The notes under the pieces: model-generated
Told to the model about the DNA's origin: nothing
The model's input: only the letters and a program-made list of their open reading frames with translations
Database searches by the model: none
Program-made: the position numbers and the translations under genes
DNA from: Haematobia irritans
Lineage: Eukaryota; Arthropoda; Insecta; Diptera; Muscidae
DNA length: 64,000 nucleotides
Direction: 5' to 3'
Assembly (NCBI RefSeq): GCF_050003625.1
Contig: NC_134400.1
Location: forward strand, 44,130,557-44,194,556
In this document: positions 1 through 10,042 of the stretch, one piece after another
Position numbering within the stretch: position 1 is the stretch's first letter
Layout of the letters: each line of letters begins with the position of its first letter

Positions 1-136
1 GCGGAGCGGAGCGTGGAGCGGAGCGGAGCAAGCCCTTTTTTTGCCGGAGCGGGAGCGGAGCGGGAGCGGTATTTTTAAAATCAGGAGCGGAGCGGGAGCG
101 GAGCGGTTTCCAAATGAAAAACCGCTCCGCTCCGAA
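1..136. repeat. GC-rich GGAGCGG minisatellite (cut by window edge)
   Basis: Direct repeats of GGAGCGG and GGAGCGGGAGCGG run from the first base, broken by short T- and A-rich pieces. The block ends near 136 with the inverse motif CCGCTCCGCTCCG. The composition contrasts sharply with the AT-rich surroundings. A second block of the same kind lies at 6471-6622, so this is a dispersed element with a GC-rich core and not a CpG-island promoter. The left boundary is outside the window. Confidence 0.8.
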
Positions 137-292
137 TAAAATATTACTTGAATGAAATGTGTAACTTTGAAATTCCACTGTGTAGGTAATTTCAAATTTA
201 GCTAGTACTTAGCGTAGTGTGAGTAAACGTTTAAAATGTGCGATATGTATTTTTGTACGTACGTACATTGGGGAAAACACAACGTGTTTTTA

Positions 293-3200
293 TACCCTTC
301 ACCACTACTGTGGTACAGGGTATAATAAGTTTGTGCATTTGTATGTAACGCCAAGAAGGAGTAATCATAGACCAACCTTTTAGTATACGGATTGGCTTAG
401 AATTAAATTCTGAGTCGATTTAGCGATGTCCGTCTGTCTGTCTGTCCGTCTGTCTGTCTGTCTGTCTGTTGATGTATTTTTGTGTGCAAAGTACAGCTCG
501 CAGTTTTAGTCCGATTGTCCTAAAATTTGGTATACGGTCCTGTTTCGGCTCAAAGACGATCCCTATTGATTTTGGAAAAAATCGGTTCAGATTTAGATAT
601 AGCTGCCATATATATTTTTCACCGATCTGGTCATAATTGGCGTGTATATCAACCGATCTTCCTCAAATTCCGTACATCCGAATATTTTATGAGTCTCGAA
701 AAACTTGCAAAATATCAGCCAAATCGGTTCAGATTTAGATATAGCTCCCATATATAGCTTTCGCCCGATTTACACTCATTTGCCCACAGAGGCCAATTTT
801 TTGCTCCGATTTAGTTGAAATTTTGCGCAGGGAGTAGAATTAGCATTGTAGCTATGCGTGCCAAATTTGGTTGAAATCGGTTCAGATTTAGATATAGCTC
901 CCATATATAGCTTTCGCCCGATTTACACTCATATGACCACAGAGGCCAATTTTTTACTCCGATTTAGTTGAAATTTTACACAGGGAGTAGAATTAGCATT
1001 GTAGCTATGTGTGTCAAATTTGGTTGAAATCGGTTCAGATTTAGATATAGCTCCCATATATATGTTTTTCTGATTTCGACAAAAATGGTCAAAATACCAA
1101 CATTTTCCATGTAAAATCGCCACTGTTTAGTCGAAAAGTTGTAAAAATGACTCTATTTTTCCTTAACTTCTAATGCATATATATCGAGCGATAAATCATA
1201 AATAAACTTTTGCGAAGTTTTCTTAAAATTGCTCCAGATTTAAATGTTTCCCATATTCATACCCTTCACCACTACTGTGGTACTGGGTATAATAAGTTTG
1301 TGCATTTGTATGTAATGCCAAGAAGGAAAAGTCTGAGACCCATCGTTTAGTATACCGATCGTCTTAGAATTAAATTCTGAGTCGATTTAGCGATGTCCGT
1401 CTGTCTGTCTGTCTGTCTGTCCGTCTGTCTGTCTGTCTGTTGATGTATTTTTGTGTGCAAAGTACAGCTCGCAGTTTTAGTCCGATCGTCCTAAAATTTG
1501 GTATATTGTCCTGTTTCGGCTCAAAGACGATCCCTATTGATTTTGGAAAAAATCGGTTCAGATTTAGATATAGCTGCCATATATATTTTTCACCGATCTG
1601 GTCATAATTGGCGTGTATATCAACCGATCTTCCTCAAATTCCGTACATCCGAATATTTTATGAGTCTCGAAAAACTTGCAAAATATCAGCCAAATCGGTT
1701 CAGATTTAGATATAGCTCCCATATATAGCTTTCGCCCGATTTACACTCATTTGCCCACAGAGGCCAATTTTTTGCTCCGATTTAGTTGAAATTTTGCGCA
1801 GGGAGTAGAATTAGCATTGTAGCTATGCGTGCCAAATTTGGTTGAAATCGGTTCAGATTTAGATATAGCTCCCATATATAGCTTTCGCCCGATTTACACT
1901 CATATGACCATAGAGGCCAATTTTTAACTCCGATTTAGTTGAAATTTTGCACAAGGGGTTGAATTAGCATTGTTGCTATGCGTGCCAAATTTGGTTGAAA
2001 TCGGTTCAGATTTAGATATAGCTCCCATATATATGTTTTTCTGATTTCGACAAAAATGGTCAAAATACCAACATTTTCCTTGTAAAATCGCCACTGCTTA
2101 GTCGAAAAGTTGTAAAAATAACTTTAATTTTCCTAAACTTCTAATACATATATATCGAGCGATAAATCATAAATAAACTTTTTCGAAGTTTCCTTAAAAT
2201 TGCTTCAGATTTAAACGTTTCCCATATTTCTACCCTTCACCACTACTGTGGTACAGGGTATAATAAGTTTGTGCATTTGTATGTAACGCCAAGAAGGAAA
2301 AGTCTGAGACCCATCGTTTAGTATACCGATCGTCTTAGAATTAAATTCTGAGTCGATTTAGCGATGTCCGTCTGTCTGTCTGTCTGTCTGTCCGTCTGTC
2401 TGTTGATGTATTTTTGTGTGCAAAGTACAGCTCGCAGTTTTAGTCCGATTGTCCTAAAATTTGGTATAGGGTCCTGTTTTGGCCCAAAGACGATCCCTAT
2501 TGATTTTGGAAAAAATCGGTTCAGATTTAGATATAGCTGCCATATATATTTTTCACCGATCTGGTCATAATTGGCGTGTATATCAACCGATCTTCCTCAA
2601 ATTCCGTGCATCCGAATATTTTATGAGTCTCGAAAAACTTGCAAAATATCAGCCAAATCGGTTCAGATTTAGATATAGCTCCCATATATAGCTTTCGCCC
2701 GATTTACACTCATTTGCCCACAGAGGCCAATTTTTTGCTCCGATTTAGTTGAAATTTTGCACAGGGAGTAGAATTAGCATTGTAGCTATGCGTGTCAAAT
2801 TTGGTTGAAATCGGTTCAGATTTAGATATAGCTCCCATATATAGCTTTCGCCCGATTTACACTCAAATGACCACAGAGGCCAATTTTTTGCTCCGATTTA
2901 GTTGAAATTTTGCACAGGGAGTAGAATTAGCATTGTAGCTATGCGTGCCCAATTTGGTTGAAATCGGTTCAGATTTAGATATAGCTCCCATATATAGCTT
3001 TCGCCCGATTTACACTCATATGACCACAGAGGCCAATTTTTTGCTCCGATTTAGTTGAAATTTTGCACAGGGAGTAGAATTAGCATTGTAGCTATGCGTG
3101 CCAAAGTTGGTTGAAATCGGTTCAGATTTAGATATATATATAGCTTTCGCCCGATTTACACTCATTTGCCCACAGAGGCCAATTTTTTGCTCCGATTTAG

Positions 3201-3640
3201 TTGAAATTTTGCACAGGGAGTAGAATTAGCATTGTAGCTATGCGTGTCAAATTTGGTTGAAATCGGTTCATATTTAGATATAGCTCCCATATATAGCTTT
3301 CGCCCGATTTACACTCAAATGACCACAGAGGCCAATTTTTTGCTCCGATTTAGTTGAAATTTTGCACAGGGAGTAGAATTAGCATTGTAGCTATGCGTGC
3401 CCAATTTGGTTAAAATCGGTTCAGATTTAGATATAGCTCCCATATATATGTTTTTCTGATTTCGACAAAAATGGTCAATATACCAACATTTTCCTTTCCT
3501 CGCCACTGCTTAGTCGAAAAGTTTTAAAAATGACTCTAATTTTCCTAAACTTCTAATACATATATATCGAGCAATAAATCATAAATAAACTTTTTCGAAG
3601 TTTCCTTAAAATTGCTTCAGATTTAAACGTTTCCCATATT
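293..3640. repeat. Three tandem ~970-bp units inside family D
   Basis: The phrase TACCCTTCACCACTACTGTG recurs at 293, 1260 and 2231, giving periods of 967 and 971 bp. Units one and two are near-identical along their length, including the TCTG microsatellite at about 425-470 and 1395-1440. The third unit (2231-3640) is longer because the internal ~145-bp module (GCTCCGATTTAGTTGAAATT ... AAATCGGTTCAGATTTAGAT) is present in extra copies. Short translated ORFs here, such as those at 527-757, 1498-1728 and 2479-2691, are identical by virtue of the repeat and are not genes. Confidence 0.85.
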
Positions 3641-4142
3641 TTTTTTTTACTAACATTGTGTTCCACCCTAGTGCATTAGCCGACTTAAATTTTGAGTCTA
3701 TAGATTTTGTAGAAGTCTATCAAATTCTTCCAGATCGAGTGATATTTAAATGTATGTATTTGGGACAAACCTTTATATATAGCCCCCAACACATTTGACG
3801 GATGTGATATGGTATCGAAAATTTAGATCTACAAAGTGGTGCAGGGTATAATATAGTCGGCCCCGCCCGACTTTAGACTTTCCTTACTGGTTTTTTACTA
3901 ACATTGTGTTCCATCCTAGTGCATTAGCCGACTTAAATTTTGAGTCTATAGATTTTGTAGAAGTCTATCAAATTCTTCCAGATCGAGTGATATTTAAATG
4001 TATGTATTTGGGACAAACCTTTATATATAGCCCCCAACACATTTGACGGATGTGATATGGTATCGAAAATTTAGATCTACAAAGTGGTGCAGGGTATAAT
4101 ATAGTCGGCCCCGCCCGACTTTAGACTTTCCTTACTGGTTTA
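293..4142 (-). mobile_element. Helentron/DINE-1-like repeat, family D, expanded copy
   Basis: Read on the minus strand, the element opens near 4142 with GTCGGGCGGGGCCGACTATA-type sequence and closes near 293 with a hairpin end (TACCCTTCACCAC...GTGGTACAGGGTA). Between these lie TCTG/CCGT-rich runs and many copies of a roughly 145-bp module with the phrase GATATAGCTCCCATATATA. Conserved unique ends, a subterminal hairpin and a tandem-repeat core match the non-autonomous helentron (DINE-1/INE-1) plan known from Drosophila. No Rep/helicase coding is present. Family assignment is by architecture only. Confidence 0.6.
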
Positions 4143-4144
4143 GT
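3649..4144. repeat. 248-bp tandem duplication of the family-D head
   Basis: The sequence starting ACTAACATTGTGTTCCA occurs at 3649 and again at 3897, 248 bp apart, and both copies run to CTTTCCTTACTGG. They differ by very few bases (for example CCACCCTA against CCATCCTA), so the duplication is recent. Each copy holds the GGTGCAGGGTATAATATAGT hairpin region and the GTCGGCCCCGCCCGAC palindrome that mark the minus-strand 5' end of families C and D. Confidence 0.85.
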
Positions 4145-4313
4145 AATTGTTTTCAAAAACGGCAAATGTCAAAATATATATCTAGTATGTGTTGTAAAAG
4201 TAACAACAGTACTTTCGATCAATTTCATCCCGTATTACTACAAAGATGTTTGTAATGAACGTCAAATAAATGCAATTAAACGATCTTATTTATATTTAAT
4301 TTTTAGTTTTCTA

Positions 4314-4971
4314 CACTGAAAAAAAAATATTGTCGTGAAGTCAAAGATTCCATGTCCTTAGAATAAGAATGCAAATTTTGCTTAACATGGAAGACGCATT
4401 TCTCTAAAATAAAGTTTTTTTTCTTGTCCAAAAGGCAATAAACTTTTGAATGAAGTTGTAATGTCCTTATAATTAAGTGATTTTACTTAAAAATGTGTAT
4501 CATAACATGAAAGATAAAATTTTTGAGGTAAGGTCAACGTGACTTTAATAATTAAGAAAAATTCTTTAAAATTAATAAAATTGTCTTTAAATTTGTTTCC
4601 TTTTTGCATCTTGCCTACAAAGCAAAAAATCTTTAAAAAATAAGACATGTTTTTCAACACTTTATTTTAAAGACGCTTTTTACTTGAAACATAGCATAAT
4701 TTCTACTGGAAGTCGAGTCTTAATATGGAAAAAAATAACTCGTTAACTCCTTTTTAAAGGATTTTGATAACAACTGACGAAAAAAAATCTAAAAAAAATA
4801 AAAATTAACATTTGCTTCCTAGAAGCAAGTACATAACCCCCAAATTTAAAAGAGAATTACGTCTTTAAAGTATCCTTACTTGTATTCTCCGCTTCTATGG
4901 CTCGGAATTAATACCCAAACTGTTAAAGTAAAGACAAAATCTTTGGAACCGGGCATGCTTTTTTTTCAGTG
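4314..4971. mobile_element. TIR element CACTGAAAA...TTTCAGTG with TA duplication
   Basis: The termini are CACTGAAAAAAAAATATTG on the left and GCTTTTTTTTCAGTG on the right, and both are flanked by TA (4312-4313 and 4972-4973). The interior is AT-rich and non-coding. Related interior sequence appears at 5525-5767 and in the element at 40430-41273. TA duplication suggests mobilisation by a Tc1/mariner-type transposase, but no transposase is encoded, so superfamily is inference. Confidence 0.7.
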
Positions 4972-5340
4972 TAAGGACATTCATATTTGCTTTACTATTG
5001 TACTATACCTAGCATTCTCTTATTTCTGATATTAGTTCTCGAAAATTTAATTAAAATTATGGATAGTTTCAATTTTGGTTGAAAAATGTGCGCATATACA
5101 TTTATTATACAATAAAGGGGAAAAAAGCGAAATTAGGTAACACTAGATCTGAGTAAGAATATTCGTAGGTATACCACGGACTGATGTCGATGGAGGTTGT
5201 TGCAAACATAAACATCACACACACACATTACAAATATAACAAAACCTCTTCTCTACGTCTGTTGCAAAACAAAAAAAAACTTTCGGAGAGTAGTTACTTA
5301 TACTCTGTGTATAGACTTTCAATTCAAATCAGCGTTGCCG

Positions 5341-5362
5341 TTTTGGTCCGATCGGACCAAAA
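5341..5362. repeat. Perfect 22-bp palindrome in a TTTGGTCC-rich block
   Basis: The 22 bases are an exact inverted repeat centred on CCGATCGG, with arms TTTTGGTCCGA and TCGGACCAAAA. The following 100 bp (to about 5450) repeats TTTGGTCC and its complement several more times. It probably belongs to a small hairpin-forming MITE spanning about 5310-5510, but I could not fix its ends. Confidence 0.55.
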
Positions 5363-5524
5363 TTGGTCCAAAAGATTTCTAATTTTTAAATTTAGTCCGA
5401 TGGTCAGACCAAACAGAATTTGGTCCATTTTGGTCCATTTTCATAAATTTGGTTTCTATCACATATTAAATAGTAGATGGTGCACCGCAAAGAATATTGT
5501 CGGGAGGCCAAATATTTCACATGC

Positions 5525-5767
5525 TTAAAATACGAATACGAATTTTGTTTAGAATAGAAGACGTATTTCTCTGAAAGAAAGTTTTTCCTTGTCTAAAAGT
5601 CTCTAAACTTTTCAATGAAGTCTGTTTGTCCTTATAGCTAAGTGATTCGACATAAAAATGTGTATCCTAACATGAATGCAAATTTCGTTTTAATGAAGTC
5701 AAAATGGATTTAATATTTCTGAAAAAATCTTCAAAATTAATAAAATATTTCAACACATTGTTTTAAA
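5525..5767. mobile_element. Truncated relative of the 4314-4971 TIR element
   Basis: The stretch parallels the interior of the 4314-4971 element in order: GAAGACG(C/T)ATTTCTCT, AAAGTTTTTCCTTGTC, TTAAGTGATT-like, AAAATGTGTATC, then a poly-T rich end. It is diverged, lacks clean termini, and abuts the family-C remnant at 5773. Confidence 0.5.
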
Positions 5768-5772
5768 GTCAT

Positions 5773-6465
5773 TATACCCTAAAGCACATAGTGGTTAGGG
5801 TATAATAAGTTTGATCTGTCAAAAAATGTGCCTACAAGAAATATTGATTTTAGACCCCATAAAATATATACCGATCGACTCAGAATCACCTCCTGAGTCG
5901 ATCTAGCGCTTGGCGTCCGTCCGTCCATCCGTCCGTGTGTCCATGTATTTGTTGTCCACAGGATTTCGGTCGCAATTATTAACCGATTTTGATGAAATTT
6001 GGTACAGGGAGTTTTTTTGGGCACAAGGACGAACGTTATTGAATTTGGAAGAAATCGGATCAAATTTAGATATAGCTCCCATATATATGTATTGCCCGAT
6101 TTCGACAAATGGGGTCACGTTGCACTTTTTTTACTAACCGATCGTCGTCAAATTTAGCACAAAATAATCTTCTGTATCACCCTTTAAGTCTGAAAATTTC
6201 ATCGAAATCGGTTCAGATTTAGATATAGGTCCCATATATATGTATCGCCCGATTTTGTCAAATTAGGTCATAAAACCCTTATTTATCAACCGATCTTACT
6301 CAAAGTTGGCGAAATGTAATCTTCTATAGCACTAACTATATGTGCAAAAAATCATCGAAATCGGTTCAGATTTAGCTATAGCTCCCATATATGTACCGCC
6401 CGATTTTTCTAAATAAAATAAAACTCAATTGAACAAATAATACAATGTTTGTACTATAATTTTCT
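5773..6465 (-). mobile_element. Helentron-like repeat, family C, 3' part
   Basis: Minus-strand copy beginning at its terminal hairpin (TATACCCTAAAGCACATAGTGGTTAGGGTATA). GACCCCATAAAATATATACC, the CCGTCCGTCC run and three ~170-bp modules carrying GATATAGCTCCCATATATATG follow. It breaks off against the GC-rich array at 6471. A plus-strand partner copy is at 21349-23350. The ORFs read across it (5779-6108, 5910-6137) are repeat translations. Confidence 0.6.
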
Positions 6466-6470
6466 CGAAG

Positions 6471-6622
6471 AGGAGCGGAGCGGAGCGTGGAGCGGAGCGG
6501 AGCGTGGAGCGGAGCGGAGCGGAGCGTGGAGCGGAGCGGAGCGGAGCGGAGCGGAGCGGTTTTTTTTTTCTCCGGAGCGGGAGCGGAGCGGAGCGAAAAA
6601 AATGGACCGCTCCGGATCCCTG
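6471..6622 (-). mobile_element. GGAGCGG array with a CAGGGATCCGG end (possible hAT-type MITE)
   Basis: Direct repeats GGAGCGGAGCGTGGAGCGG are followed by a poly-T, GGAGCGGGAGCGG and then the inverted motif CCGCTCCGGATCCCTG. Beyond that point (6623) family-A host sequence resumes cleanly. Read on the minus strand the element would begin CAGGGATCCGGAGCGG, a hAT-like start. The left side joins family C instead of family A, so a deletion or recombination removed the other end. Arg/Ser/Ala-rich ORFs here are artefacts. Confidence 0.5.
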
Positions 6623-6841
6623 ATAACAACTACTTGTGCCAAGTTTCAAGTCGATAGCTTGTTTCGTTCGGAAGTTAGCGTGATTTCAACAGACGGACGG
6701 ACGGACATGCTTAGATCGACTCAGAATTTCACCACGACCCAGAATATATATACTTTATGGGGTCTTAGAGCAATATTTCGAGGTGTTACAAACGGAATGA
6801 CAAAGTTAATATACCCCCATCCTATGATGGAGGGTATAAAA
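6623..6841 (+). mobile_element. Helentron-like repeat, family A, 3' end only
   Basis: Starts at ATAACAACTACTTGTGCC and runs through the canonical family-A tail: GACGGACGGACATGCTTAGA, GACCCAGAATATATATAC, TTACAAACGGAATGACAAAG, then the terminal hairpin ATACCCCCATCC...GATGGAGGGTATA followed by AAA. The 5' part is missing because of the array at 6471-6622. Confidence 0.75.
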
Positions 6842-6984
6842 ATTTGTGGAGTACCATTTAGTTGAAGAGAGATATTTTGCAAAATCTACCAAATCATCAG
6901 AAGTTCTACTAATCTACCGAACAATAAGAAATCTACAATTTTTGGTAAAATTCCACCAACTGTAGCAACCGTGTGTATAAGCCC

Positions 6985-7137
6985 ATGAGTATAAGCCCAA
7001 AATATGGACCAATACTTACCATATTCGGCACACATATTTGAGGTCCTAAAATATATCTAGATATCCATTTTCAGGTAAATGGGATACAAACTACAGTTTC
7101 TAGAAGTCCAAGAAGTCAAATCGGGCGATCGGTCCCT
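6985..7137 (+). mobile_element. Family-B helentron-like internal fragment
   Basis: AATATGGACCAATACTTACC, a GGCACAC...GTCCTAAAATA phrase, TCTAGATATCCATTTTCAGG and AGTCAAATCGGGCGATCGGT match the internal module of family B (compare 32560-32840 and 42880-43330). Neither family-B end is present. The preceding 6846-6984 is AT-rich and shows nothing recognisable. Confidence 0.55.
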
Positions 7138-7149
7138 TGATTATTTCTA

Positions 7150-8130
7150 CACGGATGAAAAAGACTGTTTTTCATGTGCTTGGCTATAAACATTATATGT
7201 TTGGAACACAAATTTTTAAACACAATATTTTTGAGTGCAAGCATATAATGTTCATAAACTAGCATAACATGTTTGGGACATATATGTTAATATGTTAGAA
7301 CATATTATGTTTGGGACATAAAATGTTTGTAAATATAATATGCTTGGATGCAAACATATATTAATTTAGAAATAGCCTATAAACATATATGTGTTTAGTA
7401 GCTTGGAGCGCTGTTTAACAGGGAGCGATATTGAATTAAGTTGGTGGTTGTTGCTTGTTATTACAAAATTAACATTTTTTTTATTTTTCCTTGGGCAATT
7501 GATCAGCTACTTCTTTGATCCTTACAAACTGTGTGGTCCGCTGTTCGAATCCCCGTCCGGCAAAAGGTAAAATTAAAATAAAAAAAATCATAAAATTGAA
7601 TAATTTCTTCTACAATGTTTGTATTACAGAAAAATGTGCTAAGAACTAAAAAATCTCGTGGAAGTGAGAAAGATGTGAGGGAATATACAATTAAGCAGAA
7701 ACAAAATTTTGAGCATTCAGGTCGAAAACCTATGTTGTTAGCACCTATATTATCTGTTTATTTTCATAATTCATTATGATTGTAAATATATAAATAAATA
7801 AATAAAATTTTGAGCACAATATTGTTTGGGAGAATTTTTTTTAAGCATATAATATTTTTGGGTGCAAAATGCTTCCAAACATATTATATGTTCACATTAT
7901 AACATATTGTTTTTTGGAAGACACCATTATTGAATTTGGATGCAAAAATACAAAATGTTTGGAACTTAGACTTCCCAAACATATATTGTTTAGACCAATA
8001 TGCTTTCAAACATATTATATATTGGAAGAGATCAAACATATAAATGTTTGGCCAATACCCAAAAATGTATATGCTTGAAGCAAAATATGTTTGGGAGTAT
8101 ATGTTACAGAAGCGATGTTTTGTGAGCGTG
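7150..8130. mobile_element. CACGG...GCGTG TIR element with TA duplication
   Basis: Left end CACGGATGAAAAAGACTG and right end TTTTGTGAGCGTG are flanked by TA at 7148-7149 and 8131-8132. The interior repeats CATATAATGTTTG and AACATATTATG in both orientations. It also carries a degenerate tRNA-like segment plus the conserved block TTTGTATTACAGAAAAA...GAAAGATGTGAGGGAA, shared with the element at 8845-9752. A fragment of the same family lies at 40200-40375. No coding capacity was seen. Confidence 0.6.
7497..7562 (+). other. Degenerate tRNA-like module
   Basis: CCTTACAAACTGTGTGGTCC followed by the box-B-like GTTCGAATCCCCGTCCGGC aligns with the better preserved module at 9364-9435, and the downstream sequence is homologous too. 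The A box is eroded, so this is a relic and not a tRNA gene. Confidence 0.45.
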
Positions 8131-8399
8131 TAGTCTTGCTAACTCAGGCGGGACGTAACATCTCGCAAATTTAAAATAATCGCGGGTTGCCATTTTCAGC
8201 TGCTGACAGGGTCAATGCAAATTTCTCTCAACGAGATGACTAAACAGTTCAATGTTCATCAAAGTTCATATGAGACTGACAACAGTAGCGAAAAACTTAA
8301 AAAAAGGAAACTTGGCGCCAAACAATTGACTCGCCCAATTAACATTGTATCATGGTTGGACCGGACCATCCTTTATTAAACAGGAAATTTCTACCTTAC

Positions 8400-8522
8400 C
8401 TGTGGATGGAAAAATTTTTTTATTATATAGTACAGCTCGTTCACTTCACCATTTTCTTCACAGAAACTTGTGCCATCATGGCAAATTTGCACACATAAAC
8501 GACAGAGATTTTGCTGAGCCAT
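8400..8522 (-). CDS. ZAD domain first exon, second exon not in window
   Basis: A 41-codon exon starting MAQQNLCRLCVQIC, with the paired CxxC of a ZAD (zinc-finger-associated domain) and the closing motif KKFFHPQ. It ends exactly at CCACAG|GTAAGG, a good splice donor, in phase 0. The three other ZAD genes in the window have the same exon 1 length class (42-55 codons), the same CRLC/CRIC start, and the same split after HP(T/Q). No matching second half (GICxxCW plus C2H2 fingers) lies between here and position 1, where the minus-strand gene would continue. The rest is therefore beyond the left edge or lost. ZAD domains bind zinc through four cysteines and mediate dimerisation of insect C2H2 transcription factors. 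Confidence 0.75.
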
Positions 8523-9177
8523 CGCCGCGGCATTTAACTTTGAAAAACAAACAAAATTGAAGAAATAAAATTTGATGTTAAACACTTTAGATATGGGATA
8601 TGGACAAGAAAATTCATAAAACTAAATGTATTGGTAAAGAATGGGTGCCAACATTGTTACTCATGATATGCCAAGAATACGCAAATTTTGGGCGACAAAT
8701 ACGAGATTGCCTTATGGTTTCAAAGAAAATTCTTTAAAGGCGAATAGAACACATTATCGACAACTGTTACTATAGTTGCTATAACTTTGTGTTTATTGTC
8801 CTTAAGAAAATTATTGTACGACCAAAAGGAATAGGTTTTACCTACACGCAAAGAAAAAAAACGTTTGGAAAACGTGTACCGAAAACGTTTTTCTTTTGTT
8901 AGAGTTTTTTGAATTGCTTCGAAAAGTATACACTTTTATCACCAAAAAAATTCGTTTGTTACACAATTTTTATTTTTTCAATAAAAAGAGTTATTTTTGA
9001 AACAACAACACAGTCCATTTCGTTTATATCAAACACTGTTCTTTTCTGACTTTAGGTCTTTAATAAGACACATTTTACAGTTCATAGTAAAAATTTAATA
9101 TAGTAGAATGTAATGTTGAAAATTTTTTCGGAATCTTCCGACCATATCTGGAATATATGTAAAAAAAAAAAAAACTT

Positions 9178-9250
9178 TGGTCGAAGCAGGGATCGAACCC
9201 ACGACCCTTGGCATGCAAGTCCGACGTAGCAACCACTGCTCCACGGTCCC
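9178..9250 (-). other. tRNA-like module (pol III box A/B pattern)
   Basis: Minus strand begins GGGACCGTGGAGCAGTGG, which contains TGGAGCAGTGG as a good A box. It continues to GTGGGTTCGATCCCTGC, a good B box with a plausible T-arm. The acceptor stem pairs badly, so I do not call a functional tRNA. The same module is at 28638-28711, and a relative is at 52466-52540. It is probably a tRNA-derived cargo of the transposon. Confidence 0.6.
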
Positions 9251-9363
9251 AAACTAAATGCATTTTTCTGTTAAATAAACTTTGTTTAATCGGCTCGTGG
9301 GCGCCGCAAGCTATGCTATATTAATATAACTTATATGGATAATTAGCTATTGATGACAATAAC

Positions 9364-9435
9364 AGCTACGTAGCTCAGTGGTTAGTGTGTTGGCTTACAA
9401 AGTGCATGGTCCGCGGTTCGATTCTCAGTCCAGGC
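9364..9435 (+). other. tRNA-like module (pol III box A/B pattern)
   Basis: GCTACGTAGCTCAGTGGTTA holds an A box (TAGCTCAGTGG) and CCGCGGTTCGATTCTCAG holds a B box. The centre CTTACAA could be read as an anticodon loop. Its homologue lies at 28453-28526, and a decayed one at 7497-7562. Because it always travels within the same transposon family, I treat it as repeat-borne, not as a tRNA gene. Confidence 0.6.
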
Positions 9436-10042
9436 GAAAGGTAAAATAAATTTAAAAATTTATAAAATCGTATAATTTCTTCTACATTGTTTGTATTACA
9501 GAAAAAGGTGTTAAGAACTAAAAAACTTTGTGGAAGTGAGAAAGATGTGAGGGAAAATGCAATTAACCAGAAAAAAATTTTTTGAGTTAGTCTTTATGAA
9601 ATTGCTTTTACATCCTGGAAAAGAATAAACGTTTATCACAAAAAGTATATACTTTTCTTCCAAATACACTTCCTTTCAACGAAAAGCAAATGAGAAACGA
9701 ACTTTGTTTGTCTAAAATTTCGTTTGGGAGGAAAGAATTATTTTTTTGCGTGTAACCTCCAAAAAAAAAGTCAAGGGGAATTTCTATAGCCGATTTAATT
9801 TTACTTTAGAGTATGAAAATTATTTGATTTTAGTTGAATTTTGTTAAATATTTTTATACCCTCTACCATATTTCTAGCTATGTCCGTCCGTCTGTTGGAA
9901 TCACTCTAACTTCCGAACGATGGTATTGCAAATGGGCCATATACGACCACGCTTACGTATAGCCCCCATATAAATCGACACCCATATGTAGGAGGAGCAA
10001 ATTTCATCAGATCCGGTTGAAACTTGGTAAGTGGTGTTAGTA

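Larger units (their letters stand above)
8845..9752. mobile_element. CACGCAAA...TTTGCGTG TIR element with two tRNA-like modules
   Basis: Termini CACGCAAAGAAAAAAAACG and TTATTTTTTTGCGTG are flanked by TA at 8843-8844 and 9753-9754. The inner terminal parts carry AACGTTT/AAACG phrases. Two tRNA-like modules sit back to back near the middle (9178-9250 minus, 9364-9435 plus). A second copy, inverted, is at 28358-29044 inside a family-A element. It encodes no protein. Confidence 0.7.

Noticed and set aside
2364..2570. Cys/Leu/Val-rich ORF that looks like a secreted peptide
   Set aside because: It is the translation of the TCTG microsatellite followed by family-D repeat.
6372..6865. Overlapping Arg/Ser/Ala-rich ORFs on both strands
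   Set aside because: They are produced by the GGAGCGG simple repeat, which is open in all frames.
9178..9435. Two tRNA genes
   Set aside because: A and B boxes are good, but acceptor stems do not pair and both modules always occur inside the same transposon, so they are recorded as tRNA-like cargo.
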